From Ruminococcus sp. (GTDB lineage Bacteria; Bacillota; Clostridia; Oscillospirales; Acutalibacteraceae): DNA of 64,000 nt. The DNA lies in the NCBI GenBank assembly GCA_004556705.1, contig SFGA01000002.1:1-64000 (forward strand), read 5' to 3'. The notes under the pieces were generated by a model. The model searched no databases, was not told where the DNA came from, and worked only from the letters and a program-made list of their open reading frames with translations. The translations under genes and the position numbers were made by a program. Positions 34,371 through 43,901 of this stretch are shown in pieces; position 1 is the first letter of the stretch, and each line of letters opens with the position of its first letter.

Positions 34371-35234
34371 TTATTCAAGATTTTCAAACTGTTTTGAAAG
34401 CTTTTCAAGGTCTGATTTCGAAAAAAACTCAACCTCGAGAGTTCCGCTTCCGCCCTTTGAAACGAAAACCTTTACTTTTCTGCCAAGCATTTTTGAAAGT
34501 GCAATTTCGACCTCATCATAAAAGATGTCACGCTTCTTTTCACGTTTTTCGGGCGATTTTTTTGTTTTCTGTGCGCTCTTTGCAAGTCGCTCTACGTCAC
34601 GAACGGAAATTCCGTCCTTAACAACAAGCTGTGCGACTCTCGAAGCCTCTGCCGCATCCTCAAACGAAAGCAACGCCCTTGCGTGTCCCATTGAAATTTT
34701 GCCGTCTCTTACAAGATTTGAAATATCCTCGGGAAGATTGAGCAATCTCAAGCTGTTTGTAACCGCCGTTCTCGATTTGCCGACTTTTTGAGCCGCTTCC
34801 TCCTGTGTAAATCCAAATGTGTCAATAAGAGTTTTTATTCCCTGCGCTTCCTCGATTGCATTGAGATCCTCTCTGTGCAAATTTTCGATAAGAGCAAAAA
34901 TGCTCTCCTCTTCATCCGTCATCTCACGGATTGTAACGGGAACTTCGGTAACCCCCGCCATCCTTGCCGCACGGTATCTTCTCTCGCCTGCAACAAGACG
35001 ATAACTGCCGTCCGCCATGGGTCTTACAAGCAACGGCTGTAAAACTCCGTGTTCTTTTATCGAAGCTGAAAGCTCTGCCAATGCCTGTTCTTCAAATATT
35101 TTTCTCGGCTGGTCACGGTTAGGCTCTATTTCGTTAATTGAAAGTCTGACACTTTCGCCCGAAGTCGGTTCCATAGCGTTATCATAAATAAGAGCGCTCA
35201 TACCCTTACCCAAGCCGCCTTTTTTAGCTGCCAT
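34371..35234 (-). CDS. parB: chromosome partitioning protein ParB (Spo0J)
   Basis: A 287-residue CTP-dependent clamp that loads at parS sites and organises the origin region. Front end MAAKKGGLGKGMSALI, the N-terminal CTPase domain with GERRYRAARMAG, the helix-turn-helix TQEEAAQKVGKSRTAVTNSLRLLNLP, and a C-terminal dimerisation domain. ATG 35234 follows AAGGAGG, and an upstream in-frame start lies inside the preceding gene. Unusually, a lipoprotein gene separates it from parA. Confidence 0.95.
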   Translation of the reverse strand: MAAKKGGLGKGMSALIYDNAMEPTSGESVRLSINEIEPNRDQPRKIFEEQALAELSASIKEHGVLQPLLVRPMADGSYRLVAGERRYRAARMAGVTEVPVTIREMTDEEESIFALIENLHREDLNAIEEAQGIKTLIDTFGFTQEEAAQKVGKSRTAVTNSLRLLNLPEDISNLVRDGKISMGHARALLSFEDAAEASRVAQLVVKDGISVRDVERLAKSAQKTKKSPEKREKKRDIFYDEVEIALSKMLGRKVKVFVSKGGSGTLEVEFFSKSDLEKLSKQFENLE

Positions 35235-35247
35235 ATATTTATCCTCC

Positions 35248-35838
35248 TTATGCCTGAGCGTATGCTTTAACTTCTTCCGGATTTGACTTTGCAAAATAAT
35301 CCTCGTCAAAGAATGATAGTGCGTTTTTACCGTTATTTGTAGTGGTCACAATAATATATACTCCGCCTTGATACCAAACGTAATTTGTCTTGTTCGTTTC
35401 ATAGGTCACTACTGCGTGCTTTCCGAATTTTTTATCATAAGACGAAATTGCGTCATTGAGAACAAAGCCTGTTTTTTCAGTTGCTGCGTACTGTATCTCA
35501 CAAAGGCGCATATTGTAGTCATATATAAAATACACTACGCTCTCGACGTCTTCGGAAACAAACGGCAATCCGCTCTTTTTTATTGCAAAAAACGGAACTG
35601 CACTGTCATTGACTTGAATTTCAGTCTTAACGCCTAAAGCATTTTGCGTTTCTTCAATGCTCATACCCATTTTTGCACCTAAAACATCTAAATTGCTGTA
35701 TTTGTATGTAACGGCCTCCGTAGTCTTCCTTTCGGTGGTAATTATCGGCGCAGGCTCAAACTCCTCGGCTTTTCCGCATGAGGTAAGTAATACGGAAGCT
35801 AAAACCAATAAAATTGCTATCGGCGTTATATTTTTCAT
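35248..35838 (-). CDS. lipoprotein of unknown function between parA and parB
   Basis: A 196-residue protein with a lipoprotein signal peptide (MKNITPIAILLVLASVLLTSC, Cys near residue 21), a short Thr/Pro/Glu linker and a globular domain with many aromatic residues (VVYFIYDYNMRLCEIQYAA, NYVWYQGGVYIIVTTTNNG). I do not recognise the domain. ATG 35838 follows GGAGG; two in-frame codons upstream are unlikely starts. It begins 14 bases after the parA stop and ends 13 bases before parB, so it must be cotranscribed with them. Confidence 0.82.
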   Translation of the reverse strand: MKNITPIAILLVLASVLLTSCGKAEEFEPAPIITTERKTTEAVTYKYSNLDVLGAKMGMSIEETQNALGVKTEIQVNDSAVPFFAIKKSGLPFVSEDVESVVYFIYDYNMRLCEIQYAATEKTGFVLNDAISSYDKKFGKHAVVTYETNKTNYVWYQGGVYIIVTTTNNGKNALSFFDEDYFAKSNPEEVKAYAQA

Positions 35839-35852
35839 ATAACATACCTCCA

Positions 35853-36614
35853 TTACTGCTTTTTCAAAAACTCATCGGCAAGAGCCGCATAGGCAAGCGA
35901 TCCTTTAGAATTTCTGTCATAATACATAATCGGCTCGCCAAAGCTCGGTGCTTCCGAAAGTCTGACATTTCTCGGAATGGTTGAGGAATACACCTTTTGC
36001 GGAAAGAACTTCTTAACCTCATCAACAACTTGATTTGTAAGATTCAGTCTGCCGTCATACATTGTAAGAAGCACGCCCTCAATTTCAATATGCGGATTAT
36101 AAAGCCTTTTAATCTGCCTGACCGTAGCCATAAGCTGAGCAAGACCTTCGAGAGCATAATATTCGCATTGTATCGGCACAAGAAAGGTATCGCTTGCGCA
36201 AAGTGCGTTAATTGTTATAAGACCGAGTGAGGGTGGGCAATCAAGGAAAATGTAATCGTAATTGTCCCATATTTCCGCAAGAGCCATCTTGACAAGGCTT
36301 TCACGCTTTTCAAGCCCAATCATCTCAACCTCTGCTCCCGCAAGATTCATATCCGACGGAAGTAAATCAACATTTTTGAATTTTGTGTTGATTGCCACAT
36401 CAGAAGCCTTGACAGAGTTTATAAGCATATCATAAGTTGAATTTTTGATTTCTCTTTTATTTATACCGTATCCGCTTGTGGAATTTCCCTGTGGGTCAAT
36501 ATCAACAAGCAAAACTTTCTTTCCTAAAGCGCCTATTGCGGCGGAAAGATTGACAGCAGTTGTGGTTTTACCCACTCCGCCCTTTTGGTTAATAATCGAA
36601 ATGATTTTAGACAT
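35853..36614 (-). CDS. parA: chromosome partitioning ATPase ParA (Soj)
   Basis: A 253-residue deviant Walker ATPase. [19 protein letters not shown] (Walker A), [15 protein letters not shown], and [20 protein letters not shown] are family marks. It acts with ParB on origin segregation and, in Bacillus, on DnaA activity. In the Bacillus-type order (noc, parA, parB) it sits right after noc, but here a lipoprotein gene follows. Confidence 0.96.
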   Translation of the reverse strand: MSKIISIINQKGGVGKTTTAVNLSAAIGALGKKVLLVDIDPQGNSTSGYGINKREIKNSTYDMLINSVKASDVAINTKFKNVDLLPSDMNLAGAEVEMIGLEKRESLVKMALAEIWDNYDYIFLDCPPSLGLITINALCASDTFLVPIQCEYYALEGLAQLMATVRQIKRLYNPHIEIEGVLLTMYDGRLNLTNQVVDEVKKFFPQKVYSSTIPRNVRLSEAPSFGEPIMYYDRNSKGSLAYAALADEFLKKQ

Positions 36615-36760
36615 TCGCTTTTCACTCCATATATCTTAAACCCCGAAACGAGTAGTTTTTCTCCATTTCGCAACTAAATTTATTGTGCCGTAATATTATA
36701 ACATAACAATACGCAAAATTAAACACTTTTTGTCAAAAACAAGAGATTTTTATAAATATT

Positions 36761-36776
36761 TGTTTCACGTGAAACA
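36761..36776. promoter_or_regulatory. parS site 1 (noc-parA intergenic)
   Basis: A perfect copy of the 16-bp ParB-binding palindrome TGTTTCACGTGAAACA, followed at 36779-36814 by a 10-bp inverted repeat (GCAAACGGCG). Confidence 0.95.
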
Positions 36777-36906
36777 CAGCAAACGGCGAACTCCAAAAGG
36801 AATCCGCCGTTTGCTTGTGGATGTGGGGTGTGAAAGAGAAGGATATGGGTATATATAAAACGGCGAGTGCAACAGGGGTATTTATCACAAACGCCCGTTT
36901 TATCGG

Positions 36907-37743
36907 TTATATAGCTTCGTCGGTCTCTCCCGGCAAAGCTATGCGGAGCTGTTCCGATTTCGGAATACGGACAACATATTCTATGTATTCCTCAGTTTCG
37001 CTCCTTGCGGCATCCGCTTCAACACCTGCTCGGCGTATCGTGTCAACCGCATGATTTAATGTATTTATAAACAGTCTGACGTCTCTTATGCCTCTCAAAG
37101 GATTACGAGAACGGTTGTTTCTGTTTATCATCTGATTTATCATTCGTTCGCTTTCGGCGACGTTTAAGTGCCTGTCAACTATAATCGAAAGCGCTCTTGC
37201 CCGCTGATTATCGTCCTCTAACATCAGCAACGCTCTTGCGTGGCTCTCTGTCAGTCCCGCCCTTGCAAGCTCAAATCGCATTTCCTCGGGCAAGCGTAAA
37301 ATTCTCAATTTGTTCGATACCGTTGACGGTGCAAGTCCGAGCTTTTGAGCCACTTCCTCACGGCTCATTGCATATTCTCCGACAAGCTTTTCAATTGCCT
37401 CAGCTTCTTCAAAGAAATTCAAACTCTGTCTTTGCAAATTCTCGATTATCGAAAACATTGCGGAGTTTTTATCGTCTATGTTTATGACGATTGACGGTAT
37501 TTTGACCATTCCGACAAGTCTTGCAGCACGAAGCCGCCTTTCTCCCGAAACAAGCTCGTATTTCTTGTCCTCCCGTTTTCTTACGGTTATCGGCTGGAGG
37601 ATTCCGTTTTCCCTTATACTCTGTGCAAGATTTTCCAACTCGTCATAATCAAACCTCTTTCTCGGCTGATTTGGATTTGGAACTATCATAGCCTGTGGAA
37701 TGTTGTATATTTCCGCCGTGCTTTTCACTCTCTGCTGTTTCAT
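36907..37743 (-). CDS. noc: nucleoid occlusion protein Noc (ParB family)
   Basis: A 278-residue ParB paralog. In Bacillus, Noc binds its own DNA sites and keeps the division machinery off unsegregated nucleoids. GERRLRAARLVG (CTP-binding), the helix-turn-helix SREEVAQKLGLAPSTVSNKLRILRLP and the N-terminal region fit Noc; gene order (rsmG-noc-parA) is decisive. Its own ATG at 37743 is 109 bases after the rsmG stop. I saw no Noc-type binding palindrome in the window. Confidence 0.88.
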   Translation of the reverse strand: MKQQRVKSTAEIYNIPQAMIVPNPNQPRKRFDYDELENLAQSIRENGILQPITVRKREDKKYELVSGERRLRAARLVGMVKIPSIVINIDDKNSAMFSIIENLQRQSLNFFEEAEAIEKLVGEYAMSREEVAQKLGLAPSTVSNKLRILRLPEEMRFELARAGLTESHARALLMLEDDNQRARALSIIVDRHLNVAESERMINQMINRNNRSRNPLRGIRDVRLFINTLNHAVDTIRRAGVEADAARSETEEYIEYVVRIPKSEQLRIALPGETDEAI

Positions 37744-37852
37744 AAAAAAGACCTCCGCAACGCTTGTCCTTGTCTAAAGGATAGCACCGCAGAGGTTGTT
37801 TGTAAAGAAAAAGCGTTCGTCAAAAATCAACGCTGTTTCAAGGCTTTCGCCA

Positions 37853-38566
37853 TTATTTTATTGGATTTTTTGCGATTTTTGCCGAAGGTCTCGGATACTT
37901 TGTCGGAGTTTGCGAAATCTTTTTAATTTCTATAATTCGTCTCGGCATTTCTTCGGTCAAATCAAATACTGTATCGTTTTTAATTTTTCCTCCGAGTAGT
38001 CCTATAGCATTTTCGGCTGACTTTATTTCATCATCGGACGCCGCAGCCTTCATTGAGATAAATTCTCCGCCCACCTTTACAAAGGGCAAGCAATATTCTG
38101 AAAGATTTGTGAGATTTGCCACGGCTCTTGCGGTTGCAAAATCGTATTTTTCACGGTACTGCGGATTTTGCCCTGCCTCCTCCGCCCTTGCGTGAACAAC
38201 TTCCGCTTTAACGCCTGTTTCATCAAGCACGTTTTGAATAAAGCCCAACTTTTTCTTTGTAGAGTCAAGAAAAGTCATTTTTATATCCGGTCTAGTAAGC
38301 AAAAACACCAAGCCGGGAAAACCTGCTCCCGTTCCTACATCAATAATTTTCGCATTTTCGGGAATATCCACCATCCCAAAAAGAGCAAGGCAATCTGCAA
38401 AGTGCTTGACCGTTACATCATCAGGCTCGGTTATTGCCGTAAGGTTAAAGCTTTTGTTGGTTTCAACAAGCATTTCGGCGTACTTATCAAGCCTTTTAAA
38501 AGCGTTATCGTCTATTTCAACTCCGAATTTTTGAATTGTAGCGTATAGCAATTCCTTGTTTAACAT
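37853..38566 (-). CDS. rsmG: 16S rRNA (guanine527-N7)-methyltransferase RsmG
   Basis: A 237-residue SAM-dependent methyltransferase acting on G527 of 16S rRNA; loss gives low-level streptomycin resistance in other bacteria. KIIDVGTGAGFPGLVFLLTRPDIKMTFLDS is the SAM-binding segment, with DFATARAVANL further on. The C-terminus has about 10 extra basic residues. It starts 2 bases after the mnmG stop, behind GGGGAT. Confidence 0.95.
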   Translation of the reverse strand: MLNKELLYATIQKFGVEIDDNAFKRLDKYAEMLVETNKSFNLTAITEPDDVTVKHFADCLALFGMVDIPENAKIIDVGTGAGFPGLVFLLTRPDIKMTFLDSTKKKLGFIQNVLDETGVKAEVVHARAEEAGQNPQYREKYDFATARAVANLTNLSEYCLPFVKVGGEFISMKAAASDDEIKSAENAIGLLGGKIKNDTVFDLTEEMPRRIIEIKKISQTPTKYPRPSAKIAKNPIK

Positions 38567-38568
38567 AA

Positions 38569-40440
38569 TTAAATCCCCATTTTAGCTAAATAGATAAGTA
38601 AAACCGATATATCCGACGGCGAAACTCCCGATATTCTCGACGCCTGTCCGACGGAATGAGGTCTGATTTTTGACAGCTTTTCCCTTGCCTCAAGTCGCAA
38701 GCCGTCGATTGCGTTATAATCTATATCCTTCGGTAAAAGCTTTACCTCAAGACGTCTCATTTCATTGATTTGTGCCTGCTGCCGCTTTATGTAGCCCTCG
38801 TATTTAAGCTCGATTTCCACCTGCTCGAATATTTCAGGCGGCAAATCGGGACGCTCGGTATCAAACGGTGCAAGGTCGTCATAGCTTATCTGCGGACGTT
38901 TTATAAGCTCAATAAGCTTCATTCCTTTGTTCATAGGTGCTGTTTCACGTGAAACAAGCAGCTTTTGCAAATCCTCCGACACATGTATCGTGGTTTGAGC
39001 GGCTCTTTTCATTTCATCCTTGATAAGCTGCATTTTATTAAGAAATTTTTGGTAACGCTCGTCGCTTATCAGTCCGATTTCGTGTCCGTACGGTGTGAGC
39101 CTTATATCTGCGTTGTCCTGACGGAGCAAAAGTCTATATTCGCTTCTTGAGGTCATCATTCTGTAAGGGTCCATACAGCCTTTCGTAACAAGGTCATCAA
39201 TAAGAGTGCCTATGTATGAAGATGCACGGTCAAGGATAAACGCATCTTTGCCCTGTGCCCTGCGTGCTGCGTTAATACCTGCTATCAAGCCCTGCGCCGC
39301 CGCTTCCTCATAGCCTGACGAGCCGTTGAACTGTCCTGCCCCGTAAAGTCCCGATAAATCAAGAAATTCAAGGCTTGGTTTTAATGCCAACGGGTCAACG
39401 CAATCATATTCAATCGCATAAGCTGTTCTCATAACCTCGACATTTTCAAGACCTTTTATTGTTCTCAAAAACTTCAGCTGAACATCCTCGGGTAAGGATG
39501 AGGACATTCCCTGCAAATAAAGCTCTTCCGTGTCAAGTCCGCACGGCTCAATAAAGAATTGATGGCGTAGCTTATCGGGAAAGCGTACAATTTTATCCTC
39601 AAAACTCGGGCAATATCTCGGTCCTACACCTTCGATTTTACCGCTATATAACGGCGAACGGTGCAGATTATCAAGAATTACCTGTTTTGTATCATCATTT
39701 GTGTATGCAATATAGCAAAAAGACTTGTTTCCGTCAGCCTTTTCGGTTTCAAAAGAAAACGGAGTTTCGGTTTCGTCCCCCTCTTGCTTTTCAAGCACTG
39801 AAAAGTCAATGCTTCGTCTGTTTACTCTTGACGGAGTTCCTGTTTTGAATCTGCGCAACGGTATTCCGAGCTTTTTAAGTGAATTTGATAATTCGGTTGC
39901 GGGGAACATTCCGTCAGGTCCGCTTTCATACGAAACTTCACCGATATAAATTTTACCGCCTAAAAATGTTCCTGTCGCAAGGACAACGCTTTTTGCCGTG
40001 TAAATTGCTTCAAGCTTGGTTTTTAATTGCCACAAGCCGTCGTCAGTCTGTTTCAAGTCAATAATTTCTGCCTGCTTCAGATCAAGGTTTTCCTGAAGCT
40101 CAACAACGTGCTTCATATATTTTGAGTATTCACGCCTGTCTATTTGAGCACGCAGAGAATGAACCGCCGGACCTTTTCCTCGGTTTAACATTCTTGTTTG
40201 AATTTGTGTTTTGTCGGCAGCCTTGCCCATTTCTCCGCCGAGAGCGTCGATTTCACGCACAAGGTGTCCCTTAGAGGTGCCTCCGATAGAGGGATTACAC
40301 GGCATATTTCCGACCGAATCGAGATTTATGGCAAAAATTATCGTTTTTGCGCCGAGCCTTGCCGAAGCAAGAGCAGCCTCAATTCCTGCGTGACCTGCGC
40401 CGATTACCGCAACATCATATTCTTTTGCAAAATATTCCAT
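38569..40440 (-). CDS. mnmG: tRNA uridine 5-carboxymethylaminomethyl modification enzyme MnmG
   Basis: A 623-residue FAD enzyme that with MnmE modifies U34 of several tRNAs. FAD-binding VIGAGHAGIEAALASARLGAKT at the front, CNPSIGGTSKGHLVREIDALGGEMGKAADK and GTFLGGKIYIGE further on, and the C-terminal segment VGQASRISGVSPSDISVLLIYL. It carries a parS site at 38941-38956 inside its coding sequence. Confidence 0.97.
   Translation of the reverse strand: MEYFAKEYDVAVIGAGHAGIEAALASARLGAKTIIFAINLDSVGNMPCNPSIGGTSKGHLVREIDALGGEMGKAADKTQIQTRMLNRGKGPAVHSLRAQIDRREYSKYMKHVVELQENLDLKQAEIIDLKQTDDGLWQLKTKLEAIYTAKSVVLATGTFLGGKIYIGEVSYESGPDGMFPATELSNSLKKLGIPLRRFKTGTPSRVNRRSIDFSVLEKQEGDETETPFSFETEKADGNKSFCYIAYTNDDTKQVILDNLHRSPLYSGKIEGVGPRYCPSFEDKIVRFPDKLRHQFFIEPCGLDTEELYLQGMSSSLPEDVQLKFLRTIKGLENVEVMRTAYAIEYDCVDPLALKPSLEFLDLSGLYGAGQFNGSSGYEEAAAQGLIAGINAARRAQGKDAFILDRASSYIGTLIDDLVTKGCMDPYRMMTSRSEYRLLLRQDNADIRLTPYGHEIGLISDERYQKFLNKMQLIKDEMKRAAQTTIHVSEDLQKLLVSRETAPMNKGMKLIELIKRPQISYDDLAPFDTERPDLPPEIFEQVEIELKYEGYIKRQQAQINEMRRLEVKLLPKDIDYNAIDGLRLEAREKLSKIRPHSVGQASRISGVSPSDISVLLIYLAKMGI
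38941..38956. promoter_or_regulatory. parS site 2 (inside mnmG)
   Basis: A perfect copy of the 16-bp palindrome TGTTTCACGTGAAACA within the coding region. On the minus strand it encodes part of a VSRETA segment of MnmG. Confidence 0.95.
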
Positions 40441-40466
40441 ATAAAAAACTCCGTTTGAGTCAGTTT

Positions 40467-40482
40467 TGTTTCACGTGAAACA
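40467..40482. promoter_or_regulatory. parS site 3 (mnmE-mnmG junction)
   Basis: A perfect copy of the 16-bp palindrome TGTTTCACGTGAAACA, lying just after the mnmE stop. Confidence 0.95.
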
Positions 40483-41844
40483 TTATTTTCCTACACAAAA
40501 TTGCGAGAAAATTTCGTTTACAACGCTTTCAGTTGCCTTTTCTCCCGTCAAAGTGTCAAGGCTTTCGACCGCAACATCAATATTCACGTTCAAAGCGTCT
40601 CTTGTCATTCCGATTTCAAGTGCGGAAATTGCTTCGTCAATGCTTTGCAATGCAGCCGTGCAGCAAGCAAGCTGTCTTTCATTCATCAACGTTGCCGCCG
40701 ATGTGTCAAAATCGGCAGTTCCGAGAACTTTTTCGATTGCATTTTCAAGCTCTTGAATTCCGTTTCTGTCTTTTGCAGATAGATAAACAACGTTTTCAAA
40801 GTTTTTGTTGATTTTTTCAGCGTTGAATTTCGTATTAAGATCGGTTTTATTGATAATCGCAACAGCATTTTTACCGTTGCACATTTTAATAATTTCCATA
40901 TCCTCGTCGTCAACTTCGGTTGAGGAGTCAAAAACAGCAAGCACAAGCGACGCTCTGTCGAGCTTCTGCCTTGTTCGGTCAACGCCGATTTTTTCAACCG
41001 TGTCTTCTGTATCGTGAAGTCCTGCCGTATCGGCAAGCCTCAGTACGTTGTTACCTAAAGTAACAGTTTCCTCGACAATATCCCTTGTTGTTCCTGCGAC
41101 AGATGTTACAATCGATTTTTCGCAGCCCGACAGAAGATTCATAAGGGTTGATTTTCCGACGTTCGGCTTTCCTACTATTGCCGTTTCAACCCCCTCAATT
41201 ATAATTTTTCCGACGTCAAAGCTTTTAATAAGCTTTTCAAGCTCCGCCTTTGCCGTCAAAAGAGTTTCTTTTAATTTATCATCCGACAGATCGTCTATTT
41301 CTTCGTCAGGATAATCTACCCATGCTGCCATCTGCGCCGCAATTTTCTTTAGCGAAAGCGAAATCTCCGATATTTTTTTATAAAGAGCACCGTCAAGTGT
41401 ATTCAGCGCAGCGGATTTTGCCTGCTCCGATTTTGCGGAGATGATGTTCATAACAGACTCTGCCCTTGTCAAATCCATCTTGCCGTTTAAGAAAGCTCTT
41501 TTTGTAAACTCTCCTGCTTCTGCCGGAACTGCTCCGTTCGCAAGTGCAGCTCTTAAAACCTGCTTCGTTACAAGCAAGCCGCCGTGACAGGAAATTTCCA
41601 CAACATCCTCGCCCGTATAGCTTTTAGGTGCTTTGAATACGAGTGCTACCGCCTCATCAACACATTTTTCTTCAAAAAAAACCTTGCCAAACGCCGCTTT
41701 GTAGCCGCTCAGTTTTTCCAATTTGATACCTGATACGGTTTTGAAAATTCTATCGGCTACAGACAGGGCGTTTTCACCGGAAATTCTTACCACTCCGATA
41801 CCGCCTGCAGCTTGTCCTGTTGATATAGCGGCAATAGTGCTCAT
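40483..41844 (-). CDS. mnmE: tRNA modification GTPase MnmE
   Basis: A 453-residue partner of MnmG in U34 modification. N-terminal folate-binding domain (MSTIAAISTGQAAGGIGVVRISG), then a helical region and an inserted G domain with GKPNVGKSTLMN (P-loop), VAGTTRDIVEE (switch), DTAGLHDT and NKTD. It ends with the family's C-terminal Cys motif (FCVGK). ATG 41844 follows AAAGGGTG. Confidence 0.97.
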   Translation of the reverse strand: MSTIAAISTGQAAGGIGVVRISGENALSVADRIFKTVSGIKLEKLSGYKAAFGKVFFEEKCVDEAVALVFKAPKSYTGEDVVEISCHGGLLVTKQVLRAALANGAVPAEAGEFTKRAFLNGKMDLTRAESVMNIISAKSEQAKSAALNTLDGALYKKISEISLSLKKIAAQMAAWVDYPDEEIDDLSDDKLKETLLTAKAELEKLIKSFDVGKIIIEGVETAIVGKPNVGKSTLMNLLSGCEKSIVTSVAGTTRDIVEETVTLGNNVLRLADTAGLHDTEDTVEKIGVDRTRQKLDRASLVLAVFDSSTEVDDEDMEIIKMCNGKNAVAIINKTDLNTKFNAEKINKNFENVVYLSAKDRNGIQELENAIEKVLGTADFDTSAATLMNERQLACCTAALQSIDEAISALEIGMTRDALNVNIDVAVESLDTLTGEKATESVVNEIFSQFCVGK

Positions 41845-41871
41845 ATTTTCACCCTTTTCTTCTAAAATAAT

Positions 41872-41903
41872 AAAATCGGGAGAGGAAGTCCTCGCCCGAT
41901 TTT
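41872..41903 (-). terminator. hairpin between jag and mnmE
   Basis: Arms AAAATCGGG / CCCGATTTT (41872-41880 and 41895-41903) enclosing a further small stem. On the minus strand it ends in TTTTATTATTTT, so it may stop or reduce transcription from jag into mnmE. Confidence 0.65.
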
Positions 41904-41922
41904 CACACGAGGGAAAACCCTC

Positions 41923-42888
41923 TTATTCTTCGTCATTTTTCTTAACTTCGATTTTTCCGTAAACAGATGCACCCGAACAATCGTTTTTCTTTTCACGGTT
42001 TTCGGAAATCTCGGGAATATATGGTTCCTTCTTAGGACGTCTTGAACGTCCTCTGTCGTTTCTGTCTCTGTAACCGTAATTTCCTCTGCCGCCGTTTTCG
42101 GGAGCAATTACAACTCTTCTGTCAAGATCTGTTCCTGTTGAGAACGAAGTCGCACCCTTTACCTCTTGAACAGCGGTATGAATAATTCTTCTCTCATAAG
42201 GATTCATCGGCTCAAGAGTTATATTTCTGCCACTCTTTACTGCACGGGCAGCCGTTCTCTTTGCAAGTGAAACAAGAACATCAGCTCTCTTTTCACGGTA
42301 ATTTCCGACGTTTACAGATACTCTCTTATAACCTGAAATGCCCTTGTTGGCAACCATTCTTACAAGGTACTGAATTGCGTCAAGAGTTTCGCCTCTTCTG
42401 CCGATAACTATACCGTAATCGTCGCCGCAATCAAGCTCGAAGGAAATTTCCTCGTCATCTGCATAAACCTCAATCTCGCATTTTTCCATACCAAGACCGA
42501 GAATAATCGATTTAAGATATTCTGCTGTTGAATCATACTCATGCGTAGGCTTAAGAGTTGCTTTCTTCTCTGCAAGAATTTCAGCGACAGACTCTCTCTT
42601 TTCAACCTTTGCAACAGTCTTTTTTTCGGGGGCAGGCTTTGCGCTTGCATCCTTTTTAGCTGTTTCTTTTTTACTAACAGTCTTTTCTTTTTTAATTTCA
42701 TCCGGTACTTCAACGGTAATTTTAACCTCTGCGGGCGCACCCCCGAGAAGTCCGAATAATTTCTTTTTTTCGGGCATTTTAAGAACTTCGATTTTATACT
42801 CGTCGAATTCAGAAAGTCCCAATTCAAGCAAAGCTGAATTCTTTGCTTCTTCAACGGTGGGAGCTTTTTTAATACATTCTTTAATCAT
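41923..42888 (-). CDS. jag: RNA-binding protein Jag (KhpB)
   Basis: A 321-residue RNA-binding protein. Jag-N domain (residues 1-50, KKLFGLLGGAPAEVKI), a Lys/Glu/Ala-rich linker of about 60 residues, a KH domain (CGDDYGIVIGRRGETLDAIQYLV) and an R3H domain (MNPYERRIIHTAVQEVKGATSFSTGTDLDRRVVIAP). An Arg/Gly/Asn-rich tail follows. With KhpA it affects cell division and wall synthesis in related Firmicutes. It sits next to yidC as usual. The tail is longer than in Bacillus. Confidence 0.93.
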   Translation of the reverse strand: MIKECIKKAPTVEEAKNSALLELGLSEFDEYKIEVLKMPEKKKLFGLLGGAPAEVKITVEVPDEIKKEKTVSKKETAKKDASAKPAPEKKTVAKVEKRESVAEILAEKKATLKPTHEYDSTAEYLKSIILGLGMEKCEIEVYADDEEISFELDCGDDYGIVIGRRGETLDAIQYLVRMVANKGISGYKRVSVNVGNYREKRADVLVSLAKRTAARAVKSGRNITLEPMNPYERRIIHTAVQEVKGATSFSTGTDLDRRVVIAPENGGRGNYGYRDRNDRGRSRRPKKEPYIPEISENREKKNDCSGASVYGKIEVKKNDEE

Positions 42889-42910
42889 AACTGAACACCT
42901 TGTATTTTAA

Positions 42911-43870
42911 TTATTTATCTTCTGCTTCTTTGATTTTTTTAGTATTGTTTTCCTTGGAGCGACGGTAAATTGTCTCATCAACCATAGTCCTTGCAAGAAC
43001 CTTTTTCGGTTCGTACAAATGGTTGAGAACAATCATCTGTAAGAACGAAATTGCCGAAGACATAATGATATAGATACCTACACTTGTCGGGAAAAGGAAG
43101 GCAAAATAAATCTGCATTATAGGTGTGAAAAGCATCATACAACCCATTTGAGGATTTTTTGCCATTTCAGGATTTGTCTTTCTCTGACGGATAAGCGAAT
43201 AAACGCTCATAGCAAGAGCAATGATACCTGTGATTATCGGGATTGCCCAATATGCGTCAAAGTTTTTGATATTCGGAGTGTGTGCAAGGTCAAGGCCCAT
43301 AAAGCTGAATTTTGATATAAACAATTGGATTTTATCTATAAGCTCGGGTGTAAGACCGTTTATTGCACTCTTGTCAATTTTATCCCAATGCTGTAAAGCA
43401 TAGAGCTCAATTCTGAAAGCAGATTTTGCTTCTGTTTCCGTAAGGAACGGCATAACCGCTTCTTTAAGTGAAGCAACAACTGCCGAGGGTATTCTCAAAA
43501 CCATTGAGAAAGGATGATAGTTAACCTGATAAAGACCGATCATAACGGGGAACTGAATAAGCATGGGGAGACATCCGCCGCCCATAGCATTAAAGCCCTC
43601 ACGCTGATAAAGCTCTTGTGTTTCCTTTTGGAGACGCTGTTGGTCGTTGCCGTATTTTTCTCTCAATCTTCTGAGCTTCGGCTGAAGACGCTGCTGCATT
43701 GCAATACTCTTCTGCTGTTTAATTGAAGAGGGAAGCAGGCAAAGCTTAACAATAACCATCAACCAAAATATAGAAACGAGATAGTTTCCGCTTAATGCAT
43801 AAAATATTGAAATAACAAATCCGAAGGGGACTCCCAATATTTCATATAATCCGTTCATAAAGTTACTCAT
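42911..43870 (-). CDS. yidC: membrane protein insertase YidC/OxaA
   Basis: A 319-residue membrane insertase with about five transmembrane helices. PSSIKQQKSIAMQQRLQPKLRRLREKYGNDQQRLQKETQELYQREGFNAMGGGCLPMLIQFPVMIGLYQV is the conserved cytoplasmic loop and following helix, including the Arg-containing groove region. An acidic, charged C-terminal tail. No lipoprotein signal is evident in the first residues. ATG 43870 follows CGGAGG. Confidence 0.94.
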   Translation of the reverse strand: MSNFMNGLYEILGVPFGFVISIFYALSGNYLVSIFWLMVIVKLCLLPSSIKQQKSIAMQQRLQPKLRRLREKYGNDQQRLQKETQELYQREGFNAMGGGCLPMLIQFPVMIGLYQVNYHPFSMVLRIPSAVVASLKEAVMPFLTETEAKSAFRIELYALQHWDKIDKSAINGLTPELIDKIQLFISKFSFMGLDLAHTPNIKNFDAYWAIPIITGIIALAMSVYSLIRQRKTNPEMAKNPQMGCMMLFTPIMQIYFAFLFPTSVGIYIIMSSAISFLQMIVLNHLYEPKKVLARTMVDETIYRRSKENNTKKIKEAEDK

Positions 43871-43901
43871 TTATGTTCCTCCGAACAAAATGCCGGGCAT
43901 T

